Source: Noviluteimonas caseinilytica (GTDB lineage Bacteria > Pseudomonadota > Gammaproteobacteria > Xanthomonadales > Xanthomonadaceae). From it: DNA of 64,000 nt. Below the pieces are notes generated by a model. It was given only the letters and a program-made list of their open reading frames with translations, was not told the origin of the DNA and made no database searches. This document shows positions 8,633-16,421 of the stretch, one piece after another. Every line of letters starts with the position of its first letter. Position 1 is the stretch's first letter. The translations under genes were made by a program, and so were the position numbers. The stretch lies in contig NZ_AP024545.1 in the NCBI RefSeq assembly GCF_018406605.1, positions 806,001-870,000 on the forward strand. Reading direction: 5' to 3'.

Positions 8633-9717
8633 CAGCGCACCTTCAACGTGGCGAGACCGACGAGGACCAGCACCACCGAGATGATCCAGAAGCGCACGAT
8701 CACGCGCGGCTCGGGCCAGCCCTTGAGCTCGAAGTGGTGGTGGATGGGGGCCATGCGGAACACGCGCTTGCCCGTCAGCTTGAACGAGGCGACCTGGATC
8801 ATCACCGACAGCGTTTCGATCACGAACACGCCGCCCATGATCACGAGCACCAGTTCCTGGCGCACGATCACCGCGATGCACCCGAGCACGGCGCCCAGCG
8901 CCAGCGCACCGATGTCGCCCATGAAAACCATCGCCGGATAGGTGTTGAACCACAGGAACCCGAGCCCCGCGCCGGCGATGGCCGCGCAGATGATCACGAG
9001 TTCGCCCGCGCCCGGCACCTGCGGGATCTGCAGGTATTCGGAGAACACCACGTTGCCCGAGGCATACGCGAACACGCCCAGCGCGCACGCGACGAGCACG
9101 CTCGGCATGATCGCCAGGCCGTCGAGGCCGTCGGTGAGGTTGACCGCGTTGGAGAACCCGACGATCCAGAAGTACGAGATCGCCACGAAGCTGATGCTCA
9201 CCAGCGGCAGCGCGACGGCCTTGAAGAACGGGATGTAGAACGTCGTCGCCGCCGGAGCGTCGGCGGTGTAATAGAGGAACAGGCCGGCGCCGAGCCCGAA
9301 CAGCGACTGCAGCAGGTACTTCCAGCGCGACTTCATCCCGTTGGGATCGCGCTTGACGATCTTGATCCAGTCGTCCCACCAGCCGATCGCGCCGAAGGCG
9401 ATCATCACCGCGAGCACCAGCCACACGTAGCGGTTGCGCAGGTCGCCCCACAGCAGCACGGACGCGGCGATCGTCAGCAGGATCAGCGCGCCCCCCATCG
9501 TCGGCGTGCCGGCCTTGGAGAAATGCGATTGCGGGCCGTCCTTGCGGATCGGCTGGCCGCCCTTGAGCAATGCCAGGCGGCGGATGATGGCCGGGCCCCA
9601 CCACAACGACAGCGCCAGCGCGGTGAGCGCGCTCAGGATGCCGCGGAAAGTGAGGTAACCGAAGAGCCCGAACAGGCTCTGCAGTTGCTCCAGCCAGCGG
9701 AAGAGTTCAAGCAGCAT
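8632..9717 (-). CDS. mraY: Phospho-MurNAc-pentapeptide transferase MraY
   Basis: Integral membrane enzyme that transfers phospho-MurNAc-pentapeptide from UDP to undecaprenyl phosphate, forming lipid I; 361 aa, the usual length. Family motifs are PIRKDGPQSHFSKAGTPTMGG (in two blocks, residues about 57-77), NLTDGLDGLAI with the catalytic aspartates, FMGDIGALALG, and the histidine cluster APIHHHFELKG. The start MLLELFRWLEQLQ is the one seen in the family; the reading frame stays open further upstream inside murF. It overlaps murF by 11 bases. Confidence 0.97.
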   Translation of the reverse strand: MLLELFRWLEQLQSLFGLFGYLTFRGILSALTALALSLWWGPAIIRRLALLKGGQPIRKDGPQSHFSKAGTPTMGGALILLTIAASVLLWGDLRNRYVWLVLAVMIAFGAIGWWDDWIKIVKRDPNGMKSRWKYLLQSLFGLGAGLFLYYTADAPAATTFYIPFFKAVALPLVSISFVAISYFWIVGFSNAVNLTDGLDGLAIMPSVLVACALGVFAYASGNVVFSEYLQIPQVPGAGELVIICAAIAGAGLGFLWFNTYPAMVFMGDIGALALGAVLGCIAVIVRQELVLVIMGGVFVIETLSVMIQVASFKLTGKRVFRMAPIHHHFELKGWPEPRVIVRFWIISVVLVLVGLATLKVR

Positions 9718-11089
9718 GCGGGTCGTTCCCCTCGTCGGGCAGCAGCGCCGACACGATCCTGTCCATCGCGCTTCCGCGCGACCCCTTGACCAGCACGCGC
9801 ACGCCTTCGCGCAATCCGCCGCGCAACGCATCGGCGAGCGCCGCATGCGTGGCGAAGTGGTGTCCGTCTTCCCCGAAGGCTTCCACCGCGTGCCTGCTCA
9901 GCGGCCCGAGCGCGTACAGGCGCGCGATGCCGGCCTGCTTCGCGCGACGGCCCGCTTCGGCGTGCAGCAGTTCGGCGTCCGCGCCGAGTTCGCGCATGTC
10001 GCCGAGCACCAGCCACGCGGTGTCGCCGCTCGAAGCGAGCGTGTCGATCGCCGCATTGAGCGAACCGGGATTGGCGTTGTAGCTGTCGTCGATCAGCACC
10101 GCGCCGTTCGGCAGGCGATGCGTGACGAGGCGGCCGTGCACGGGACGCGCGGCGCCGAGGCCCGCGGCGATCGCGTCGAGTTCGACGCCCGCACCGAGCG
10201 CGATCGAAGCCGCGGCCAGCGCGTTCATCACGTTGTGGCGGCCCGGCATCGCCAGGTCCACGTCCACTTCGCCCAGCGGCGTCGACAGCACGAAGCGTGC
10301 GCTTTCCGCATCGAGCTCGATCGCGTGTGCGGTGACGTCGGCGGTGGCATCCAGGCCGAAGCGGATCAGGCGGCGGCCGTGCGCGCGCTCGGCGAAGTAC
10401 GGCGCGAACGCATCGTCGGCATTGATCACCGCCACGCCGTCGGCGGGCAGCGCGTCGTAGATCGCGCCCTTGGTGTCGGCCACGCCGAGCAGGCTGCCCA
10501 TGCGTTCCAGGTGCGCAGGCGCGATGTTGTTGACCACCGCGATGTCGGGCCGCGCGATCGCGGTGAGGTACGCGATGTCGCCGGGCTTGCCTGCGCCCAT
10601 CTCGTAGATCGCGAAGCGCGCGTGTTCCGGCGCCTCGAGCACGGCGAGCGGCAGGCCGATTTCGTTGTTGCGGTTGCCGGGGTTGGCGTACACGCCGCCC
10701 TCGCCCGGCATCGCTTCGCGCAGGATCGACAGGACGAGCGTCTTCACGCTGGTCTTGCCGTTGCTGCCCGTGATCGCGACCACGCGCGTGCGGCGCTCGC
10801 GCTGCACGGCGGCGGCGAACGCGGCGAGCGCCTGTTCGGTGTCGGCCACGATGAGTTGCGGGATCGCATGCCCCACTTCGCGCGACACCAGGGCTGCGAC
10901 CGCACCGTTGCGCGCGGCCATCGCCACGTGCTCGTGCCCGTCGAAACGCTCGCCCTTCAAGGCGATGAACAACGCGCGGCCGGCCGGCATGTCGCGCGTG
11001 TCGGTGCCGACCACGTCGACCACCATGTCGTCGCCGACCACCCGGCCCCCGGTCATCGCTGCGATGCGCGACAGCGGCATGGCGATCAT
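9707..11089 (-). CDS. murF: UDP-MurNAc-tripeptide--D-Ala-D-Ala ligase
   Basis: Completes the UDP-MurNAc pentapeptide by adding the Ddl product; 460 aa. The ATP loop TGSNGKTSVK spans residues 107-116. Downstream are NIAPAHLERMGS, NADDAFAPYF and DDSYNANPGSLNAAI, all typical of MurF. The start overlaps the murE stop (ATGA, 11086-11089). A second in-frame ATG four codons later is possible, but the overlap favours the first. Confidence 0.96.
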   Translation of the reverse strand: MIAMPLSRIAAMTGGRVVGDDMVVDVVGTDTRDMPAGRALFIALKGERFDGHEHVAMAARNGAVAALVSREVGHAIPQLIVADTEQALAAFAAAVQRERRTRVVAITGSNGKTSVKTLVLSILREAMPGEGGVYANPGNRNNEIGLPLAVLEAPEHARFAIYEMGAGKPGDIAYLTAIARPDIAVVNNIAPAHLERMGSLLGVADTKGAIYDALPADGVAVINADDAFAPYFAERAHGRRLIRFGLDATADVTAHAIELDAESARFVLSTPLGEVDVDLAMPGRHNVMNALAAASIALGAGVELDAIAAGLGAARPVHGRLVTHRLPNGAVLIDDSYNANPGSLNAAIDTLASSGDTAWLVLGDMRELGADAELLHAEAGRRAKQAGIARLYALGPLSRHAVEAFGEDGHHFATHAALADALRGGLREGVRVLVKGSRGSAMDRIVSALLPDEGNDPHAA

Positions 11090-12573
11090 GCATGGCCTCC
11101 AAGCGCGCGACGCGCGACGTCCGTGTCGTCGAAGGGATGCTTCACGCCGTGGATTTCCTGGTAGGGCTCGTGGCCCTTGCCGGCGATGAGGACGATATCG
11201 TTCGCGCCCGCTTCGCCGATCGCGCGCGCGATGGCGGCGGCGCGGTCGCGTTCCACCACCAGGCGCGCCGGATCCTTGCGCAGGCCGGGCGTGAAGCCTT
11301 CGAGGATGTCGGCCACGATGGCGTCGCCGTCTTCGCCGCGCGGGTTGTCGTCGGTGACGATCACGCGGTCGGCGAGGCGTTCGGCGATCGCGGCCATCTG
11401 CGGGCGCTTGCCGCGGTCGCGTTCGCCGCCGCAGCCGAAGACGCAGGCGAGGTTGGCGGCGGCATGCGCGCGCAGCGAGGACAGCGCCTGTTCGAGCGCA
11501 TCGGGCGTGTGCGCGTAGTCGATGACGACCAGCGGTGCATCGCCATTGCCGCCGAGGCGGTTCATGCGGCCGTGGATCGGTTGCAGCTGCGAGAGCACGT
11601 CGGCGACGCGTGCAGGCGGGATGTCGAGCGCGACGAGCGCGCCGGCGACCGCGAGCAGGTTGTCGACATTGAAGCGCCCGAGCAGCGGCGAACGCACCGC
11701 GTGCGCGGCGCCGTCCACGATGAGATCGAACGCGACGCCCCGGTTGTCGAGCACCACGTGGTCCGCGCGCACCGCGGCATCCGTCGAACCGGCGGCGCTC
11801 GTGCCGATGCGGCGCACCGGCGCCTGCACGGCGTCGAACAGCGCGCGGCCGTAGTCGTCGTCGAGGTTGATGACCGCTGCGCGCAAACCCGGCCATGCGA
11901 ACAGCTTGGCCTTCGCCGCGCCGTAGTTCGCCATGTCGCCGTGGTAGTCCAGATGATCGCGCGTGAGGTTGGTGAACACCGCGACATCGAAATGCACGCC
12001 GCCCACGCGGCCCTGGTCGAGCGCATGCGAGCTGACTTCCATCGCCAGCGCCTGGGCGCCCGCGTCGCGTAGCTCGCCGAGCAACTGGTGCATCTGCAAC
12101 ACGAGCGGCGTGGTGAAACCCGTCGGCACCACCGCGCCATGCAGCCCCGCACCGAGCGTGCCGATGGTGCCGGCGCGCGTGCCGAGCAGCGACCACGCCT
12201 GCGCGAGCAGCTGCACCGTCGAGGTCTTGCCGTTCGTGCCGGTCACGCCGACGGTGGTCATCGCATGGCTCGGATGGCCATGGAAGTGATCGCCGAGTTC
12301 GCCCAGGCGCGCGCGCAGGCCCGGCACCGGGATTGCGTCGGCGGGCGCGGGAATGTCGGCGGGCGCCGGCGGTTCGAACAGGATGGCGCTCGCACCGGCG
12401 GCCTTCGCCTGCTCGACGAAATTCAAGCCATGCGCACCGAAGCCCGCGATCGCGATGAACGCGTCGCCCGGGCGCAGCGCGCGGCTGTCCATCACGAGGT
12501 TGGTGACTTCGAGATCGGCGGGCACGGCCGCGATGTCGGGCAGCAATTCGGACAGGCGCATGCGGCGGCTCAT
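11086..12573 (-). CDS. murE: UDP-MurNAc-L-Ala-D-Glu--meso-diaminopimelate ligase
   Basis: Adds the third residue of the stem peptide; 495 aa. The ATP loop GTNGKTS spans residues 112-118. The residues DNPR at 409-412 are the family signature for meso-diaminopimelate rather than lysine, as expected for a Gram-negative bacterium. The start overlaps the ftsI stop (ATGA, 12570-12573). Confidence 0.97.
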   Translation of the reverse strand: MSRRMRLSELLPDIAAVPADLEVTNLVMDSRALRPGDAFIAIAGFGAHGLNFVEQAKAAGASAILFEPPAPADIPAPADAIPVPGLRARLGELGDHFHGHPSHAMTTVGVTGTNGKTSTVQLLAQAWSLLGTRAGTIGTLGAGLHGAVVPTGFTTPLVLQMHQLLGELRDAGAQALAMEVSSHALDQGRVGGVHFDVAVFTNLTRDHLDYHGDMANYGAAKAKLFAWPGLRAAVINLDDDYGRALFDAVQAPVRRIGTSAAGSTDAAVRADHVVLDNRGVAFDLIVDGAAHAVRSPLLGRFNVDNLLAVAGALVALDIPPARVADVLSQLQPIHGRMNRLGGNGDAPLVVIDYAHTPDALEQALSSLRAHAAANLACVFGCGGERDRGKRPQMAAIAERLADRVIVTDDNPRGEDGDAIVADILEGFTPGLRKDPARLVVERDRAAAIARAIGEAGANDIVLIAGKGHEPYQEIHGVKHPFDDTDVARRALGGHA

Positions 12574-14426
12574 TGCACGGCCTCCGTCACCGGCGCGGGC
12601 GCGGCGACCGGCGCCGTCGCCACCGTCGCCGGCTTGCGCTTGGCTTCCGCCGCAGCCTGCGCGGCAAGCCACGCATCGAGATCGTCTGGGGCCACGTCCA
12701 TCATGCGCAGCGCACCATCCATCACGTTGCGGAACACCGGCGCGGAGACGAGGCCACCGACGTACGCGAGTTCCGGCGCGGGATCGTCGATCACCACCAC
12801 CATCGAGAAGCGCGGATTGCTCGCCGGCACCAGGCCTGCGAAGAATGCGACGTAACGCCGCGAATACCCACCGCCGCTCGCCTTGCGCGCGGTGCCGGTC
12901 TTGCCGGCGACGCGATACCCGAGCACGCGCGCCTGCGTCGCGGTGCCGCCGGGCAGCGTCACCGTTTCCATCATGCGCAGCACTTCGCGGGCAACGCCCG
13001 GATCCATGACCTGGTGGGCCTCGTTGCGCTGGCCCTTGACGAACGTCGGGGCAACGAGCTTGCCGCCGTTTCCGATCGCAGCGTACGCCTGCGCGATCTG
13101 CAGCGGCGTCACGCTCAGGCCGTAGCCGTAGGACATCGTCTGCTTGGTGGTGCCGCTCCAGCGGTCCGGCGCCGGCAGCAAACCGGCCGATTCGCCGGGG
13201 AAGCCGCTGTTGGTGCTCTGGCCATAGCCGAGCTTGCGCAGGTACTCATAGAAGGTGTTGTTGTCGAGGCGCGCGACGATCTTCGCCGCGCCCACGTTGG
13301 AGCTCTTCGTGATCACGCCCGTGGTGTCGAGCACGCCGTAGTTGTGCGTGTCGGTCGTGCGGTAGCGGCCGTTCGGCATCCAGCCCGGGTTGGTGTCGAA
13401 CTTGGTCTGCGGCGTGATGACGTGATGTTCGAGCGCGGCGGCGACCGTGATGGGCTTCATCGTCGAGCCGGGCTCGATGAGGTCGGTGACCGCGCGGTTG
13501 CGGTGCGCGTCGCGTGCGCCGCCTTCCACCGCGTTCGGGTTGAACGACGGCAGGTTGGCCATCGCCAGCACTTCGCCGGTGGTCACGTCCAGCACCACGG
13601 CCGAGCCGCTGCTCGCGCCCTTTTCCAGCAGCGCATTGCGCAGCTCGCGATAGGCGAGAAACTGGATGCGCCGGTCGATCGACAGCGTGAGGTCCTTGCC
13701 CGGCTCGGCGGCGCGCACCAGGTCCACGTTCTCGACGATGCGGCCGCGGCGGTCGCGGATCACCTTCTCGGCGCCGGGCTTGCCGCGCAGCCATTCGTCG
13801 AACGCGAGCTCCAGGCCTTCCTGGCCGGCGTCGTCGACGTTGGTGAAGCCCAGGATATGCGCGATCGCATCGCCCTGCGGATAGAAGCGGCGGTATTCGC
13901 GCTGCGAGAACACGCCGGGGATGTTGTGCGCGACGACCGACTGCGCGAACTCCGGGCTGATCCGCCGCTGCAGGTACACGAACTCCTTGTTCGCGCGCTG
14001 CGAGAGCTTGCGTTCGAGGTGGTCGGCGGGCACGCCGAGCGCCTGCGCCAGTTCCGGCAAGCGCTGCGGATGCTTGAGCAGTTCCTGCGGGTTGGCCCAG
14101 ATCGATTCGACCGGCGTGGACACCGCGAGCGGTTCGCCGTTGCGGTCGGTGATCATGCCGCGCGAGGTGGGGATCGGGATCTCGCGCAGGAAGCGCGCAT
14201 CGCCCTGCGCCTGGTAGAACGCGTTGTCGATCACCTGCATCTCGAACGCGCGGCCCAGCAGCGCGAGCGAGCACAGGCCCAGCGTGCCGGCGACCATCGC
14301 CAGGCGCCCGCGCAGGTTGAACTGCGCGCGGCCGCGCGGCTTCTGGCGCGGACCGCCGCCGAAGAACGCGCGCACGCGCTGGCCGGCCGTCGGGCGCTTC
14401 TCGGCGTGCGGCATGCCCGGCCTCAT
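12570..14426 (-). CDS. ftsI: Septal transpeptidase FtsI (PBP3)
   Basis: Class B penicillin-binding protein that cross-links septal peptidoglycan; 618 aa. A cytoplasmic N-terminus rich in basic residues is followed by one membrane segment (about LAMVAGTLGLCSLALLGRAF). Catalytic motifs are intact: S321-T-M-K324 (nucleophile serine), S375-S-N377 and K509-T-G-T. A proline/alanine-rich tail ends the protein, as in other xanthomonads. The start overlaps the ftsL stop (ATGA). The unusually basic MRPGMPHAEKRPTAGQR start could also be read from the second Met, five codons on. Confidence 0.96.
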   Translation of the reverse strand: MRPGMPHAEKRPTAGQRVRAFFGGGPRQKPRGRAQFNLRGRLAMVAGTLGLCSLALLGRAFEMQVIDNAFYQAQGDARFLREIPIPTSRGMITDRNGEPLAVSTPVESIWANPQELLKHPQRLPELAQALGVPADHLERKLSQRANKEFVYLQRRISPEFAQSVVAHNIPGVFSQREYRRFYPQGDAIAHILGFTNVDDAGQEGLELAFDEWLRGKPGAEKVIRDRRGRIVENVDLVRAAEPGKDLTLSIDRRIQFLAYRELRNALLEKGASSGSAVVLDVTTGEVLAMANLPSFNPNAVEGGARDAHRNRAVTDLIEPGSTMKPITVAAALEHHVITPQTKFDTNPGWMPNGRYRTTDTHNYGVLDTTGVITKSSNVGAAKIVARLDNNTFYEYLRKLGYGQSTNSGFPGESAGLLPAPDRWSGTTKQTMSYGYGLSVTPLQIAQAYAAIGNGGKLVAPTFVKGQRNEAHQVMDPGVAREVLRMMETVTLPGGTATQARVLGYRVAGKTGTARKASGGGYSRRYVAFFAGLVPASNPRFSMVVVIDDPAPELAYVGGLVSAPVFRNVMDGALRMMDVAPDDLDAWLAAQAAAEAKRKPATVATAPVAAPAPVTEAVQ

Positions 14427-14689
14427 GGACGGATCACCACGGTTTCGCCCGCTTCCGGGAACACCATGCCCAGGCGGTTGCGCGCCACCTGGTCGATGCG
14501 GTTGCTTTCGGCCCACGTGGCCTGTTCCAGCTGCAGGCGGCCGAAGTCGATGTTGAGGTCGTCGCGCTCGCGCTGCAGGCGCTTGAGCACGACGAACAAC
14601 TGGCGATGCTCGTGGCGCGCGTAGACCACGCCGATCGCCGAGGCGACGTTGGCCAGGATCAGCACGGCGATGATCACGCGCGCGTTCAT
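14423..14689 (-). CDS. ftsL: Cell division protein FtsL
   Basis: Small bitopic divisome protein of 88 aa that forms a coiled-coil complex with FtsB and FtsQ and activates FtsWI. One membrane segment lies at residues 4-22, followed by a coiled-coil-like region (HEHRQLFVVLKRLQRERDDL). The start overlaps rsmH (ATGA, 14686-14689). Identification rests on size, topology and position between rsmH and ftsI, plus the RLQLEQATWAESNRID stretch common in FtsL. Confidence 0.92.
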   Translation of the reverse strand: MNARVIIAVLILANVASAIGVVYARHEHRQLFVVLKRLQRERDDLNIDFGRLQLEQATWAESNRIDQVARNRLGMVFPEAGETVVIRP

Positions 14690-15633
14690 GCGGCCACCGC
14701 CAGTTTCTCGGCCACGCGCAGCACGGCGCTGCGGGCGCGCGGGTTGAAGGCGAGTTCTTCGCTGGTCGCCTTCTGCGCATCGCCGATGGCGCGCAGCGTG
14801 GGATGGAAGTCGGGCACCACCGGCATGCGGCGGTGCGTCGGCGGCGCCTTCGCCTTGCGCGCGATGAACTGCTTGACGATGCGGTCTTCCAGCGAATGGA
14901 AGGAGATCACCGCAAGGCGCCCGCCGGGCTTGAGGCAATCGAACGCGGCGTCGAGGCCGGTTTCGAGGTCGGCCAGCTCGCGGTTGATGAAGATGCGGAT
15001 GGCCTGGAACGAACGCGTGGCAGGGTGCGTCTTCGAATCGCCGCGCGGCATCACCGACGCGATGAGGTCGGCGAGTTGCCCCGTGCGCTCGAGCGGCTGC
15101 GTTTCGCGGCGCGCCACGATCGCGCGCGCGATGCGGCGCGACTGGCGTTCTTCGCCGTAGGTGAACAGCACGTCCGCGATGTCGCGATCGGAGGCATGCG
15201 CCAGCCACTGCGCAGCGCTCTCGCCGGAATCCGGATCCATGCGCATGTCGAGCGGACCGTCCTTGCCGAAGCTGAAACCCCGCTCGGCGACATCCAGCTG
15301 CGGCGAAGACACGCCGAGGTCGAGCAGCACGCCGTCGAGGCCTTCGCGCGCGAGCGTCCAGTCGCCCAGGTGGGCGAAGCTGCCGCGACGGATGGAGACG
15401 CGCGGGTCCGCGCCGAATGCGCCTTCGGCCACCGCGATCGCCTCGGGATCCTTGTCCATCAGCAGCAATCGCCCTCCCGGGCCCAACTGGTCGAGCACGC
15501 CGCGCGCATGGCCGCCGCGGCCGAAAGTGCCATCGAGGTAACGTCCGTCCGCCAACACCCGCAGTCCTTCCATGACCTGCGCGTACAAGACCGGAAGGTG
15601 GGCGGACCGGGCATCCGCGCCACCGGCGGTCAC
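14686..15633 (-). CDS. rsmH: 16S rRNA (cytosine1402-N4)-methyltransferase
   Basis: SAM-dependent enzyme that methylates C1402 in the 16S rRNA decoding centre (formerly MraW); 315 aa. The SAM-binding GTFGRGGHARG motif lies near residues 36-46. MRMDPDSGESAAQWL and AVISFHSLEDRIVKQF are typical family blocks. The start is a GTG overlapping the mraZ stop (GTGA, 15630-15633); it gives the usual family length (E. coli 313 aa). Confidence 0.96.
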   Translation of the reverse strand: MTAGGADARSAHLPVLYAQVMEGLRVLADGRYLDGTFGRGGHARGVLDQLGPGGRLLLMDKDPEAIAVAEGAFGADPRVSIRRGSFAHLGDWTLAREGLDGVLLDLGVSSPQLDVAERGFSFGKDGPLDMRMDPDSGESAAQWLAHASDRDIADVLFTYGEERQSRRIARAIVARRETQPLERTGQLADLIASVMPRGDSKTHPATRSFQAIRIFINRELADLETGLDAAFDCLKPGGRLAVISFHSLEDRIVKQFIARKAKAPPTHRRMPVVPDFHPTLRAIGDAQKATSEELAFNPRARSAVLRVAEKLAVAA

Positions 15634-16076
15634 AACTGCAGGTCGAGCAGCCCGTCGCCCAGGTCGGCATCCGTGAGGGTCTGCCGGATCTGCGCGAGGT
15701 GCGCCTGCTCGCTCCACAACTCGAACTTGTCGCCCATCCCCAGCAGCACCGCCTTGCGTTCGATGCCCACCGCGTTGCGGTGGCTCGCCGGCAGGCCGAT
15801 GCGGCCGCTGCCGTCGGGCTCGACGAAGGTCGCCGCGCCCACGAGCTTCAGCTGCAGGTTGCGGCTGACGCTCTTGGTGCGCGGCAACGCGTTGACCTGG
15901 TCGCGCACGCGCTCCCAGACCGGCTGCGGATACAGATAGAGACAGCCGGCATCGAATGGGCTGTAGGTCAGGACCAGGCGGTTGCCACACTCGCGCACGA
16001 CCTGGTCCCGGTAGCTGGTGGGAATCGCCAGCCGGCCCTTGTCGTCGATCGTGATGGCGGTCTCACCCTGGAACAT
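15630..16076 (-). CDS. mraZ: Transcriptional regulator MraZ
   Basis: First gene of the dcw cluster; 148 aa with two AbrB-like SpoVT domains, each showing the DxxGR pattern: DDKGRLAIPTSYR near residue 11 and DGSGRIGLPASHR near residue 89. In E. coli MraZ binds TGGGN repeats in its own promoter and represses the cluster. Matching repeats lie upstream here (16126-16160), so autoregulation is likely by analogy. Confidence 0.96.
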   Translation of the reverse strand: MFQGETAITIDDKGRLAIPTSYRDQVVRECGNRLVLTYSPFDAGCLYLYPQPVWERVRDQVNALPRTKSVSRNLQLKLVGAATFVEPDGSGRIGLPASHRNAVGIERKAVLLGMGDKFELWSEQAHLAQIRQTLTDADLGDGLLDLQL

Positions 16077-16125
16077 CGCCCCTGCCCGGTAGCGCCCCTC
16101 TGCCGGGGGCTTTTGGAGTTAGGAA

Positions 16126-16160
16126 AACCACTTATTTCCCGGTTTTCCCACGAGACGCCA
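16126..16160 (-). promoter_or_regulatory. MraZ-type boxes upstream of mraZ
   Basis: On the minus strand TGGCG, TGGGA and TGGTT begin at positions 16160, 16150 and 16130, all on a 10-base grid, immediately downstream of the -10 element. MraZ of E. coli binds TGGGN repeats with 5-base spacers, that is a 10-base period. A further GTGGGT lies inside the promoter spacer (16172-16177). Only TGGGA matches the E. coli pentamer exactly. Confidence 0.5.
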
Positions 16161-16188
16161 CGTTAGGCTTGACCCACAGGGTTGTCAA
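16160..16188 (-). promoter_or_regulatory. Sigma70-type promoter of the dcw cluster
   Basis: The minus strand carries a perfect -35 TTGACA (16183-16188), a 17-base spacer and the -10 hexamer TAACGT (16160-16165), 84 bases upstream of the mraZ start. It is the best -35 element seen in the window and the only convincing promoter for the 14 genes that follow. Confidence 0.6.
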
Positions 16189-16421
16189 CAGCTTGTTGGG
16201 TGAATTTTTCGTTTTGGCATCAATGGCTTGCGACGAACTTCAGAGTCTTGTTCAAGAGTTATCCACTAGCTGTTGTTTCGTCTCAAATTGTGAGATTCGG
16301 GCCCGTCCCCGGGAGGCGGGTTCATGAGGGAGACAGACTGAATGGGCGACCCCTCACCCCGGGCCAACGGACACCCCGCCATGGTCGGTTCCCCCCCGCC
16401 CGACCCGGAGTCCCCCTGCCG
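16189..16421. other. AT-richer gap between dcw promoter and haloperoxidase gene
   Basis: No gene recognised. The stretch 16189-16300 is clearly AT-richer than the rest of the window. It holds one DnaA-box-like TTATCCACT (16259-16267, one mismatch to TTATNCACA). The rest has GC-rich leader sequence for the gene starting at 16422. A reading frame runs through from 16182, but its protein has no recognisable start region or family match. Confidence 0.4.

Noticed and set aside
16259..16267. DnaA-box-like TTATCCACT as a sign of a replication origin
   Set aside because: A single box with one mismatch and no dnaA, dnaN, gidA or cluster of further boxes nearby.
16182..16421. N-terminal extension of the haloperoxidase gene from 16182
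   Set aside because: The extra 80 residues overlap the dcw promoter region and have no family resemblance; the later start has a plausible ribosome binding site and gives an export signal.
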